Of a DNA stretch of 15,909 nt, positions 1 to 7,306 are shown piece after piece. Position 1 is the stretch's first letter. Each line of letters begins with the position of its first letter. The position numbers were made by a program, and so were the translations under genes. The notes beneath the pieces were generated by a model. That model worked only from the letters and a program-made list of their open reading frames with translations, was not told where the DNA came from and made no database searches. Location of the stretch: contig DHQM01000123.1 in NCBI GenBank assembly GCA_002408105.1, positions 1 through 15,909 of the forward strand, written 5' to 3'. This DNA comes from Gammaproteobacteria bacterium UBA5338. Lineage in GTDB: Bacteria; Pseudomonadota; Gammaproteobacteria; Pseudomonadales; UBA5862.

Positions 1-462
1 ATGGTACTTTCCGTTGAGGGTGAAGGGAGCGCCTGCGGGCGCGTGCAGGTACAACTTGAGGCCCGCCTTGACCTCAATGGAGAAATGCACCGGGGCTGGA
101 GAAAAGAGCGACTGGACGCCGGCAGGGATGGTGACGCTGTAGCGGCGAAACGAGTATCCCGGAATGTCGAGCCGGTACGTCGAGAGCGGGATCGCTCCAG
201 GCAACGTAGCTCCGCCTCGCGTCTGCTCCGGGGTGATGTCAAATGCGTTCAGCAGCTCTCCGTCGGGGCCAGTCCAATACAGCCTTTCGTACTGCGCGTC
301 TGCCATCCAGGCTTCACGCCACGCGACTTCCGTGGACCAATTCGTAGGACCAAGAGAGCGCAGGTAAAGTGCGCCGTCGCGAATGCCACTCCATGTTGCC
401 GCGCACGCGCTGGCCGACGCGAAGCCGGCAGCAGCGAGCAACCAAAGCCACCAATATCGCAT
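1..462 (-). CDS. Exported protein of unknown function (C-terminus cut by window edge)
   Basis: An open minus-strand frame of 154 codons begins at ATG 462 and runs off the left edge without a stop. The N-terminus looks like a Sec signal peptide: MR, then a hydrophobic core (YWWLWLLAAAGFA), then a small-residue region SASACAA around residues 16-22, with cleavage likely near there. A cysteine at residue 20 makes a lipoprotein possible, but the preceding residues are a poor lipobox. The remainder is rich in aromatic residues, Gly and Pro, in short hydrophobic stretches that suggest a beta-rich extracytoplasmic domain. Third codon positions are mostly G or C, which supports real coding; the long plus-strand frame over the same bases is Arg-rich and looks like a shadow. 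A GGGTGAG stretch just before the ATG may act as the ribosome site. I recognise no family. Position divergent from a polysaccharide operon suggests, but does not show, a cell-surface role. Confidence 0.62.
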   Translation of the reverse strand, partial: MRYWWLWLLAAAGFASASACAATWSGIRDGALYLRSLGPTNWSTEVAWREAWMADAQYERLYWTGPDGELLNAFDITPEQTRGGATLPGAIPLSTYRLDIPGYSFRRYSVTIPAGVQSLFSPAPVHFSIEVKAGLKLYLHAPAGAPFTLNGKYH

Positions 463-569
463 GTGTACTCACCCGCTGAAGTTCGAGCCCCGAAACTTGA
501 GCGCTTTGATGGGGTGGCGGAATGGTATCGGCGCAGGGCGACGCCGATCAACCCGACAGGTGGTATTTG
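463..569. promoter_or_regulatory. Divergent intergenic region with candidate promoter and inverted repeat
   Basis: These 107 bases separate the exported-protein gene (leftward) from the polysaccharide operon (rightward) and should hold promoters for both. For the leftward gene a weak sigma-70 match can be drawn: TTGATC (bases 551-546, read on minus) and TACCAT (527-522) with an 18-base spacer. No convincing rightward promoter stands out. An imperfect inverted repeat, AAGTTCG-agccc-CGAAACTT, lies at 479-498 and could be an operator. All of this is pattern matching by eye. Confidence 0.3.
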
Positions 570-1754
570 ATGGGTGAAAACAGCCAAGCTGCGGCCGAGG
601 ATCGTGTCTCCACCCCAAGCAGCGGTGCGAATTCCCTATCCTGTCCGGGCGAGGGAGTGGGCAGTGATTCTATCGAGCTTCGTGATGTCCGGTCGAGCGA
701 TGCCCAACAGGTTTATGAGTTGGCAGCTTCGGTGCATGCTGAGCGCGAGGGTCAGCTGCTGAAATCGCGGTGGGTTTGGCAGTATGAATCAAATCCACGT
801 GGGGCTCCCGGGCAAGTTGTAGCCGCAGTGCGAGACAATACAATCATTGCGATCCTTTGTGGGATTGGTCAGCGGTTTTGGATCAACGGGCAGGAGCACT
901 CGGGAGTGTGGTTGGCCGATTTTATGGCGTACCCCGTGCCCGGAGCGGTAGGCCGGTCAGTCGCCAGTGCGTTGGCACGTCATCAGACGATCAAGCATCC
1001 CCTAAGCCTCGGTCACCAACGTCCCGCTATCACGCGGTATTGGCAGCGATTGCGTGGCAAGCAGGGAGGAAAGAAAATTTGCGAGGCAAATGTGCTTGCC
1101 TTACCGCTTCGGGTGTCGCCATTTATTGCAGACAAACTCCCACGCGGGCCGCTCGGCCGCTGGCTGGGCGCGCTCGCGGACTTCGCGGTGCGTTCCCGAG
1201 CTGGCTTCCGATCGCGGCGCGCTCTTTCTGAGTACTCATTTGAAAGTGCCAAGACTTGCGGGGCAGAGTTTGACGATTTCTGGAACTCGGCCAAGGTTGG
1301 GTATCCAGCACTCGCTGTGCGTGACCGCGCCTACGTGGACTGGCGATACCTCCAGGCACCGAACCGCGACTATCAGCTGCGGGTCGCGCGCGTAGCGGGC
1401 AGCTTGGTGGGGTGGGTGGTGTATCGAGTGGTTCCGGAGACATCACCTCGGCAGGTGAGGATCGTGGATATGCTCGTGGCTCCAGAAAAAGTAGACGTTG
1501 CGAAGCACCTATTGGCTGGGACCGTACGTGAGGTGATGCATCGTCCGGTTGATGTTGTGAAAGTGGTTGAGACGCAGATTCCCTGGATGGCGTTGGCCCA
1601 TACCGCCGTTGGGTTCGTCAAGCGTGGACAAAGCAACCTAGGGGCCGATTACACTGGCACGCCTGCCGATGGCATTGCTCCTGATTTTTTCTATGACCCG
1701 TCAAACTGGTATTTCAGCTACGGCGACGGTGACACCGACATGTACGGTCCTTGA
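570..1754 (+). CDS. GNAT-like acyltransferase of the polysaccharide operon
   Basis: A 394-residue protein resembling the GNAT N-acyltransferases found in exopolysaccharide gene clusters, which may acylate a sugar of the repeat unit. The N-terminal half (about residues 35-175) carries the first acetyltransferase-like fold, with the strand WLADFMAYP followed by PGAVGRSVASAL where the acetyl-CoA loop should be; that loop is degenerate compared with the usual R/Q-x-x-G-x-G/A. The C-terminal half contains WRYLQAPNRDYQL and ends in WYFSYGDGDTDMY, both typical of this two-part subgroup. I chose ATG 570 because AGGTGG (558-563) lies six bases before it. An in-frame ATG at 522, giving 410 residues, is the alternative; its extra residues look non-conserved. 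First gene of the rightward run, 39 bases before the ATPase gene. Assignment to the superfamily is fairly secure; the substrate is unknown. Confidence 0.7.
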   Translation: MGENSQAAAEDRVSTPSSGANSLSCPGEGVGSDSIELRDVRSSDAQQVYELAASVHAEREGQLLKSRWVWQYESNPRGAPGQVVAAVRDNTIIAILCGIGQRFWINGQEHSGVWLADFMAYPVPGAVGRSVASALARHQTIKHPLSLGHQRPAITRYWQRLRGKQGGKKICEANVLALPLRVSPFIADKLPRGPLGRWLGALADFAVRSRAGFRSRRALSEYSFESAKTCGAEFDDFWNSAKVGYPALAVRDRAYVDWRYLQAPNRDYQLRVARVAGSLVGWVVYRVVPETSPRQVRIVDMLVAPEKVDVAKHLLAGTVREVMHRPVDVVKVVETQIPWMALAHTAVGFVKRGQSNLGADYTGTPADGIAPDFFYDPSNWYFSYGDGDTDMYGP

Positions 1755-1793
1755 CCTCCAGTTTTCCCTTAAGAGTTCGGCACTGAGCATCCA

Positions 1794-2432
1794 ATGACTG
1801 AAATGATTGCCCATCCGCTGAGTCATAGCGAGCTGGGAGGGCTCCTTGGAAACCCCTCGTTGCGTATGATCTGTCTGACTGCAGGGTCGGTTGGGGAGGG
1901 TGTAACAACCTGCGCATGGAGCCTCGCTTCGACGCTTGCGGAACGGTATCCGGGAGAAGTGTTGGTTTGTGACGCCAACCCTGAGCGGCCGGACATGTCG
2001 CGGGCTTTCAACGCAGCGGATCACGTTGGGGTCGCAAATGTGTTTGGGGCCTCGGATGAGGCTTTGTTTACACAGCTTGACCAGGCGGTCTGGCGCAACG
2101 CTTATGGTGGGCCAGATTTTCTGGCAGCCGGAAAACCTGCAGAACAAGCCAACGCAAGCGGCCATAGGGACTGGGCCGACCTGCTCGTGGCGCTGCGCAA
2201 GCGCTACCGGTACATACTGCTCGATTGCCCGCCGATCACACCTTTGTCCCACGCACAGCAATTGGCGCGTGCTTGCGACGGGGCGGTGTTGGTGGTGGCT
2301 GCCCATTCTGCCAAGAGAATGGCCATCTTGGCAGCCGCGAGACAACTCAGCGGCATGGACGTGAAGCTGGTTGGAACCATCTACAATCGTCGGCGCTATC
2401 CGATACCGAATTGGATTTACAAGTGGCTATGA
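1794..2432 (+). CDS. CpsD/BY-kinase-like polysaccharide ATPase with altered Walker A
   Basis: A 212-residue cytoplasmic P-loop protein of the CpsD/CapB/Wzc-kinase type, which normally works with a Wzz-type membrane partner to control polymer length and export. The Walker A' motif VLVCDANPERPD (Asp60) and Walker B YILLDCPP (Asp144) are intact. The Walker A region, residues 31-39, reads GSVGEGVTT: valine 37 stands where family members have the catalytic lysine of GEGK(S/T)T. The C-terminus RRRYPIPNWIYKWL resembles the tail of exopolysaccharide-cluster members and has only two tyrosines, not the tyrosine-rich cluster of classical BY-kinases. Kinase activity is therefore doubtful, while a structural or nucleotide-sensing role is possible. 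The gene ends in ATGA overlapping the next start, so translation is probably coupled. The ribosome site before ATG 1794 is weak; ATG 1803 is an alternative start. Confidence 0.82.
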   Translation: MTEMIAHPLSHSELGGLLGNPSLRMICLTAGSVGEGVTTCAWSLASTLAERYPGEVLVCDANPERPDMSRAFNAADHVGVANVFGASDEALFTQLDQAVWRNAYGGPDFLAAGKPAEQANASGHRDWADLLVALRKRYRYILLDCPPITPLSHAQQLARACDGAVLVVAAHSAKRMAILAAARQLSGMDVKLVGTIYNRRRYPIPNWIYKWL

Positions 2433-3439
2433 AGTGCAAGCTTTTCCATGTTTACGCAGTGCTGGCGATCGCCAGCTTGTTGGTTAGCGGTTGCGCTCCG
2501 CCACCACGGTTTACCGGTGACGAATTTGTTCTGAATCTGCCAGCGGCAGAAGAACAGCATTCGGACTCGCTCAGTCAGCTGCATCCGGGAGATGAAGTTG
2601 AGATCATTTATCGTTTCAATCAGACCCAAGAAGCCGAGTATAAGCTGGCTCGAGGGGACCGGGTTGCGTTTCACTTCATTGCCAGCCCTGAGCTCGATAT
2701 AGAGCAAGAAATTCGTCCTGATGGACGGATCTCGCTGCCCTACATCGGCGATTTTATCGCCGCAGGAAAGACAGTCCGGCAACTGAATCGAGCCGCCGCT
2801 GCAGCGCTGGGCCGGCATCTGGTTAAACCTGAATTGTACGTATTGGTTACCGAACACAGCAGCCGAACGCGTGAGTTGAAGGATGCGCTTAGGACCAACG
2901 CAAGGGGGCTCAGTCGCGTGCTTTTGGTTCGGGCAGATGGTGTTTTGACATTTCCGATCATCGGCGATGTGTCAACGGCGGGTCTCGGTATGGATCAACT
3001 GGTTCAGTTGGTGCGAGAACGGTACAAAGATCAAGTCCCAGGTCTTGAAGTGGATGTCTTGCTCGCCCGGTACTCGGAAAAGAACATTTACGTCTTCGGA
3101 GAAGTGGTGGAGCCGGGCGCGTTTCCAGTGAACGCTCCTGTGAATTTGTTCCAGGCTCTGGCGCTTTCAGGGGGCTTGCGTGCAGGGGCAGCATCAGAAT
3201 ATGCGCTGGCAGTTCGTGTCGAAGGCACGCGGGTGGTCGCTCGCCGGGTCGATTTGGCGGCGACGCTCTCGGGACGTCGCTCATCAGGCCATGCGCCATT
3301 CGTGCTCCAGCCAGAGGACATTCTGTACGTGCCGCGAGGGCGGCTGGCAAATGCAGCAGACATGGGCCGGATGATCAGTGAAGCCCTGATGTACCGCGGC
3401 ATTGGCATCACGTTTGGGTACGACATTGATGATCGCTGA
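2429..3439 (+). CDS. Wza/OPX-type polysaccharide export lipoprotein
   Basis: A 336-residue outer-membrane polysaccharide export protein. A lipoprotein signal peptide is clear: hydrophobic core, then the lipobox LVSGC with lipidated Cys22. A polysaccharide-export domain follows (about residues 50-140, LHPGDEVEI and PDGRISLPYIGD), then a second related stretch (about 163-200, RADGVLTFPIIGD) and a soluble ligand-binding beta-grasp (SLBB) domain (about 217-302, VFGEVVEPGAFPV, ALSGGLRAGA, PEDILYVPRG). The tail RGIGITFGYDID is like short exopolysaccharide-cluster OPX proteins; I see no long amphipathic helix of the kind Wza uses for its outer-membrane pore. The start is ATG 2429, overlapping the upstream stop by four bases; a longer frame open upstream lies inside the ATPase gene and would destroy the signal peptide. 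It should work with the Wzz-like protein encoded next. Confidence 0.92.
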   Translation: MKCKLFHVYAVLAIASLLVSGCAPPPRFTGDEFVLNLPAAEEQHSDSLSQLHPGDEVEIIYRFNQTQEAEYKLARGDRVAFHFIASPELDIEQEIRPDGRISLPYIGDFIAAGKTVRQLNRAAAAALGRHLVKPELYVLVTEHSSRTRELKDALRTNARGLSRVLLVRADGVLTFPIIGDVSTAGLGMDQLVQLVRERYKDQVPGLEVDVLLARYSEKNIYVFGEVVEPGAFPVNAPVNLFQALALSGGLRAGAASEYALAVRVEGTRVVARRVDLAATLSGRRSSGHAPFVLQPEDILYVPRGRLANAADMGRMISEALMYRGIGITFGYDIDDR

Positions 3440-4715
3440 AGATCCCTTTGTGACAAAAGTTCACGGCAGCATTCCGAGCGACCATGCAGAGCCTGGGGTG
3501 CATGAGCCCTTTGTTAAGGAGACGTTCCGGATCCTTTTCAGCCACATTAGGGTGATTGTTGGCATGGCGATCGGATTTATCGCCGTGGCCTTAGCCATCG
3601 CGGCGCTGGCGGACGAGGTGTGGGAAGTCGACGCAAAGGTGGTGGTCCTTTCCAAGCGCCTGAGCCAACTTGGTGATTCGACCGGCGGGCCCATGGCGAG
3701 GTACTTTCCACCGGATTTGCAAGACCTCGAAACCGAGCGAAACATTCTGATGGCTTCAGGGTTGCTGGGAGCCACAGTCACCGAACTTTACGATGCGGGT
3801 TTGTTGACTGAAAAAGCCTCCGCAGCGGCGCTGTGGATGCAGGAGCTGAAGCACTCGCTTCGTGCGATGCTCCCTGTCGATTCGGACGTCGAGGGCCCCG
3901 CTGCACAGCGCAAGGCGGAACTTGAACAGTGGATCGAAGTGTTTCGTGATGCCGTTCAGAGTCAAATTTTGCCCGGCTCTAACATCATCCAGCTAACCAT
4001 CCAGTACTCGAACCCGAATACCGCACAGGAGTTTTTGAACCGACACCTCGCCAACTACCTGGAGCTTCGTCGCCAGTTGTTGCTTGAGAAGATCGACCCG
4101 AATTCTGCACAGCAGCGTACCGCATGGTTTGAAGCGCGCTTTTCCCGGCTCGAGTCCGAGAAGTTGGCCGTGTTGGCTCGTTATGGCTCAAGCGATGTCG
4201 ACCGCGAATTGACCTTTTCTTTGGATCAACTGTTCGATGAAAAGCAAACAAGAAATCGCCTCGAGTCTGCATTGCTTGAAACGACCAGGTCGGATGATGT
4301 GGAAACGATGAGGCGTCAAATCTCACTGCATGAGAGTCGAATCGAAAATTTGGAAAAGCGTATCGCAGAACTGAACGTCGCGGAAACGCGGCTGATTCGA
4401 CTTGACACCGAGATTGAAGCGACTCGGGAAGCCTACATGGCGTACGTGCGCCATTCGGAAGAGGCGCAAAGTCTGGCTGCAGCGGAGCGGGAGAACTTCG
4501 CAAATGTCAAAGCCGTTGAGCCCGCGGTGATCCCACCCAAGCCCGTATTTCCTCAGTGGTCCATGCTGCTTCCAGTTGCGGGGATCACAGGCCTGTTGCT
4601 GGGTGTGCTCTCGGCCTATCTGCTGGAATTTACTGGCCAGACCGTTGCCACCAAAGAACAGTTGGCACGCCTGCTGGGCCTGCCTGTTATCGCAGTGATT
4701 GACGATGCACGCTGA
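3429..4715 (+). CDS. Wzz/GumC-type chain-length and co-export protein
   Basis: A 428-residue inner-membrane polysaccharide co-polymerase. It has the family topology: a first membrane helix at about residues 40-61, a long periplasmic region with extended coiled coil (about 225-355, rich in Glu, Arg and Leu), the proline-rich PPKPVFP motif just before the second helix, and a second membrane helix at about 377-400. The short cytoplasmic tail VATKEQLARLLGLPVIAVIDD resembles the linker that joins Wzz and kinase in fused Wzc proteins, but no kinase domain follows; the ATPase is the separate gene at 1794. I chose ATG 3429, which overlaps the export gene by 11 bases; TTG 3402 and GTG 3450 are other in-frame starts, and the ribosome site (GGG at 3416-3418) is weak. 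Its expected role is to set polymer length and connect polymerisation to export. Confidence 0.9.
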   Translation: MIAEDPFVTKVHGSIPSDHAEPGVHEPFVKETFRILFSHIRVIVGMAIGFIAVALAIAALADEVWEVDAKVVVLSKRLSQLGDSTGGPMARYFPPDLQDLETERNILMASGLLGATVTELYDAGLLTEKASAAALWMQELKHSLRAMLPVDSDVEGPAAQRKAELEQWIEVFRDAVQSQILPGSNIIQLTIQYSNPNTAQEFLNRHLANYLELRRQLLLEKIDPNSAQQRTAWFEARFSRLESEKLAVLARYGSSDVDRELTFSLDQLFDEKQTRNRLESALLETTRSDDVETMRRQISLHESRIENLEKRIAELNVAETRLIRLDTEIEATREAYMAYVRHSEEAQSLAAAERENFANVKAVEPAVIPPKPVFPQWSMLLPVAGITGLLLGVLSAYLLEFTGQTVATKEQLARLLGLPVIAVIDDAR

Positions 4716-4737
4716 CAACTTCAATCGGGGATAGGCT

Positions 4738-5868
4738 GTGTCGTCTCCGCGCGTCATGCACCTGATCGACTCCGGGGGATTCTACGGCGCGGAGCGGGCG
4801 CTATTGAACCTGGTTGCTGCGCCTGGTTGCGTGGAACACACGGTCCTACGACTGGGACACAAAAGCGGGGACAGAAGTCGTTTTGTCCAAGCTTTGGAAA
4901 TGGCGGGTGTCCGGTGTCACGAAGGTGTCGGCGTCCATACACTGATCGGCGAGTTGCGCTGGATCCTCAAACACCAACGACGGGATCGACCGACACACCT
5001 TCACTGCCACGGGTACAAGCCGACCATCTTGGGCATCTTGGTGGGGCGTTTGACCGGTACGCGCGTTCTGGTTACGCAGCACGGGTTCACCAACAAGAAC
5101 CACAAGGTTCGGTTATACAACTGGCTTTCGATTCAGGCGTGTCGCCGCAGCGGCGTGGATGTGGTGTGTGTGTCTGAGCCGATTCGAAACAAGTATGCCG
5201 CCCACGGGTTGGCGTTGGCCCAGTTGACTGTTGTGCCCAATGCAGTCCCCGCGACGCAGGTTTCATCGCTTACCCAGCGCCTAGAGGCACGTTCTCGGTT
5301 GCACTGCCGACCGGATGACTTCGTGATCGGGTTCGTTGGCCGGCTCAGCGTTGAAAAAGGCCCTGATCGGTTCGTGCAGCTGGTTGCGCAACTGAGGCAG
5401 CGCGGTGTACCAGTGGCGGCGCGCGTGCTCGGCGAGGGTCCTATGGGGCTTGAGTTGCAGCGTCAGGTTGGCCGTGAAGGCATCGGTGACGATCTAAAAT
5501 TCTTGGGTTTTCGCGAAGACGCCGCTTTGTTGCTCCCCGGCTTCGACGTCGTTGTGGTTCCTTCACGAACTGAAGGGGTTCCAATGACGATACTGGAAGC
5601 GATGTCGGCGTCGGTACCTGTTGTCGCGTTTGCGGTCGGAGGTATTCCCAGTGTTGTCCGGAATCATGAGACAGGCTGCCTGATCGAGCCCGGGTGCATT
5701 GATAAAATGGCGGATGCAGTGGAAGCATTGTTTTTGGATGACACCCAGCGGCGGTTGATGGGTGAGCAGGGGCGTGAAGTCGTTGAGCACGAGTTTTCGA
5801 TCGCCGAGCAGGTGCGTCAATACGAACTTCTATATGCCGGTGCGGTGTCCACCCCCCGAGTGGCCTGA
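4738..5868 (+). CDS. GT4-family glycosyltransferase
   Basis: A 376-residue cytosolic glycosyltransferase with the GT-B fold. The N-terminal acceptor domain starts with VMHLIDSGGFYGAER, a glycine-rich loop typical of GT4 enzymes. The C-terminal donor domain has GFVGRLSVEKG (about residues 198-208) and the E-x7-E signature formed by Glu279 and Glu287 in TEGVPMTILEAM, followed by the VAFAVGGIPSVV loop. It should transfer a sugar from a nucleotide donor onto the lipid-linked repeat unit; donor and acceptor cannot be read from sequence. It starts with GTG 4738, supported by GGGG at 4727-4730; a later ATG at 4753 would cut into the first strand. The gap to the preceding gene is 22 bases. Confidence 0.9.
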   Translation: MSSPRVMHLIDSGGFYGAERALLNLVAAPGCVEHTVLRLGHKSGDRSRFVQALEMAGVRCHEGVGVHTLIGELRWILKHQRRDRPTHLHCHGYKPTILGILVGRLTGTRVLVTQHGFTNKNHKVRLYNWLSIQACRRSGVDVVCVSEPIRNKYAAHGLALAQLTVVPNAVPATQVSSLTQRLEARSRLHCRPDDFVIGFVGRLSVEKGPDRFVQLVAQLRQRGVPVAARVLGEGPMGLELQRQVGREGIGDDLKFLGFREDAALLLPGFDVVVVPSRTEGVPMTILEAMSASVPVVAFAVGGIPSVVRNHETGCLIEPGCIDKMADAVEALFLDDTQRRLMGEQGREVVEHEFSIAEQVRQYELLYAGAVSTPRVA

Positions 5869-5872
5869 GCCC

Positions 5873-7306
5873 GTGCCGACCTACCCCTCGCAGAAGACCA
5901 TTCAAGCGCCTTGGCTCTTGTTTATTGGAGTGCTTGCGCTGGCCTGTGCGGCATGGTTCGCTCAGCCGGAGTTTTTTCTAGCACCAGCACTGCTTGTGGC
6001 GGGCGTGTGTGTCCCAACAGTATGGAGGCGACCGGAGCTTACGCTGGCGGTTGTGCTCTTGATGGTGCCATTCGAGACCTTGCAGCAACTCTCTTTCTCG
6101 AAGTTTCTTACCTTGTCCAAGCTCGCGGGTGCGGCTGGCATTGTACTCGTGGGCTACAGACTGCTGACTGGGCGTGCTGATTGCAGAAGGTTGAGGACAC
6201 GCATGTGGTGGCTGATTGCGCTTCTTCTTGGCGTGCACTTGGTCGGTTCAGTCGGCTCGATTGCCCCTGAAATGTCAATCGAGCACACGCGCAAGCTGTT
6301 CATCGCGGTGGCCGTGTTCGGCTTGGGTTTGGTGTTGATTCCGCGGTTGCCCGCACGCCGATGGGTCGAGATGGCGTTTTTTTCAGTTGCCGCCACTGCG
6401 GCGCTATCTCTTGCTGGCCCTGGTGAAGCTGATGTTCAGTCCCGCAATTTGGGCTTTCTCACCGATGCAAATTACTTTGCGATGCTGCTTGTCAGTTCGG
6501 TTCCGTTGGGCCTGTACCTGTTGAGGACCGCTCCCCGGCCATTGTACGGAGCGGTGGTTGCGGTTTCTCTGGTCTTCTTGCTGATCGCGACCGTGCAGTC
6601 ATTTTCGCGCTCGGCCTTTGTCGTGTTTATGCTGCTTGTGGCGTTTTGGCTCTGGGGCGAGCGTCACCGTGTTCGGCGCATGCCTGCATCAAGCATCGGG
6701 CTCGCAGGAGCCTTCGGTCTAGTGGTGATGCTCGGCGCAGTTGCGGTGGCACCAACCGAGTATGTCCAACGGGTCACCTCGCTGGCGCAGCTTGTCGAAG
6801 GCACGCAGGGACTGGAGGACCGGTCGCTGGGAAGGCGCTCTTCGTATCTTGTTGTGGGGCTGGAGGCCACTGCAAATCGACCTGTCTTTGGGTCGGGGCC
6901 TGGTACCTATCCTGTTTTGTACTCGCGTAGCCCTTTCGCGGTCGGGTTTTCTCTGAGCGATGGGCCAGACAGCCTGTTTAGGCGCGCCCACAACACGTAT
7001 CTCGAACTGATGGTGGAGGTTGGCCTCCCTGGGGCTTTCGCTTTCGTGGCTCTGGTGGTTTACGGGACCGTCAATTTTCGGCGTGCCAGAGCTATATGGC
7101 TTCACCTGGGCCAGTGGGAACTGGCCGAGCTGGCACGGCATTGCGGTTTGGCTTTCATGTCGATTGCGCTGTTCCTGTTTCTGCTCAGCGCTCCGAATTT
7201 AAAGTGGTTTTGGTTTTTCCTGGCGTTCTCGCATGTGATGCTGGCGGCAGCGGAGCGATACGGCGCCCCAATTGCGCCCTACTGCGATGGAGCTCCCCGA
7301 AATTGA
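5873..7306 (+). CDS. Wzy/O-antigen ligase-type polysaccharide polymerase
   Basis: A polytopic membrane protein of about 477 residues with at least ten hydrophobic segments. Features of the Wzy_C/O-antigen ligase family: LTDANYFAMLL before a membrane helix, the QSFSRSAF segment (about 242-249), a large periplasmic loop with GSGPGTYP (about 340-347), and RAHNTYLELMVEVGLPGAF (about 371-389) at the end of the loop. In this family the arginine and histidine residues of such loops handle the polyprenyl-linked substrate. In an operon with Wzx and Wzz, polymerisation of repeat units is more likely than ligation to lipid A core. I chose GTG 5873, four bases after the upstream stop, with GAGTGG at 5858-5863. 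An open extension upstream, with ATG 5834, would overlap the glycosyltransferase gene and adds a Pro-rich stretch with no family likeness. Confidence 0.85.
   Translation: MPTYPSQKTIQAPWLLFIGVLALACAAWFAQPEFFLAPALLVAGVCVPTVWRRPELTLAVVLLMVPFETLQQLSFSKFLTLSKLAGAAGIVLVGYRLLTGRADCRRLRTRMWWLIALLLGVHLVGSVGSIAPEMSIEHTRKLFIAVAVFGLGLVLIPRLPARRWVEMAFFSVAATAALSLAGPGEADVQSRNLGFLTDANYFAMLLVSSVPLGLYLLRTAPRPLYGAVVAVSLVFLLIATVQSFSRSAFVVFMLLVAFWLWGERHRVRRMPASSIGLAGAFGLVVMLGAVAVAPTEYVQRVTSLAQLVEGTQGLEDRSLGRRSSYLVVGLEATANRPVFGSGPGTYPVLYSRSPFAVGFSLSDGPDSLFRRAHNTYLELMVEVGLPGAFAFVALVVYGTVNFRRARAIWLHLGQWELAELARHCGLAFMSIALFLFLLSAPNLKWFWFFLAFSHVMLAAAERYGAPIAPYCDGAPRN

Noticed and set aside
1..570. A 189-codon plus-strand frame covering the left edge
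   Set aside because: It is Arg-rich with no family likeness and lies opposite a frame with a signal peptide and better codon usage; treated as a shadow.
1755..1793. Possible internal promoter or terminator between the acyltransferase and ATPase genes
   Set aside because: The 39-base gap shows neither a stem-loop with T-run nor paired -35/-10 elements.
2225..2428. N-terminal extension of the export protein
   Set aside because: It lies in the ATPase gene in another frame and would bury the lipoprotein signal peptide that begins at ATG 2429.
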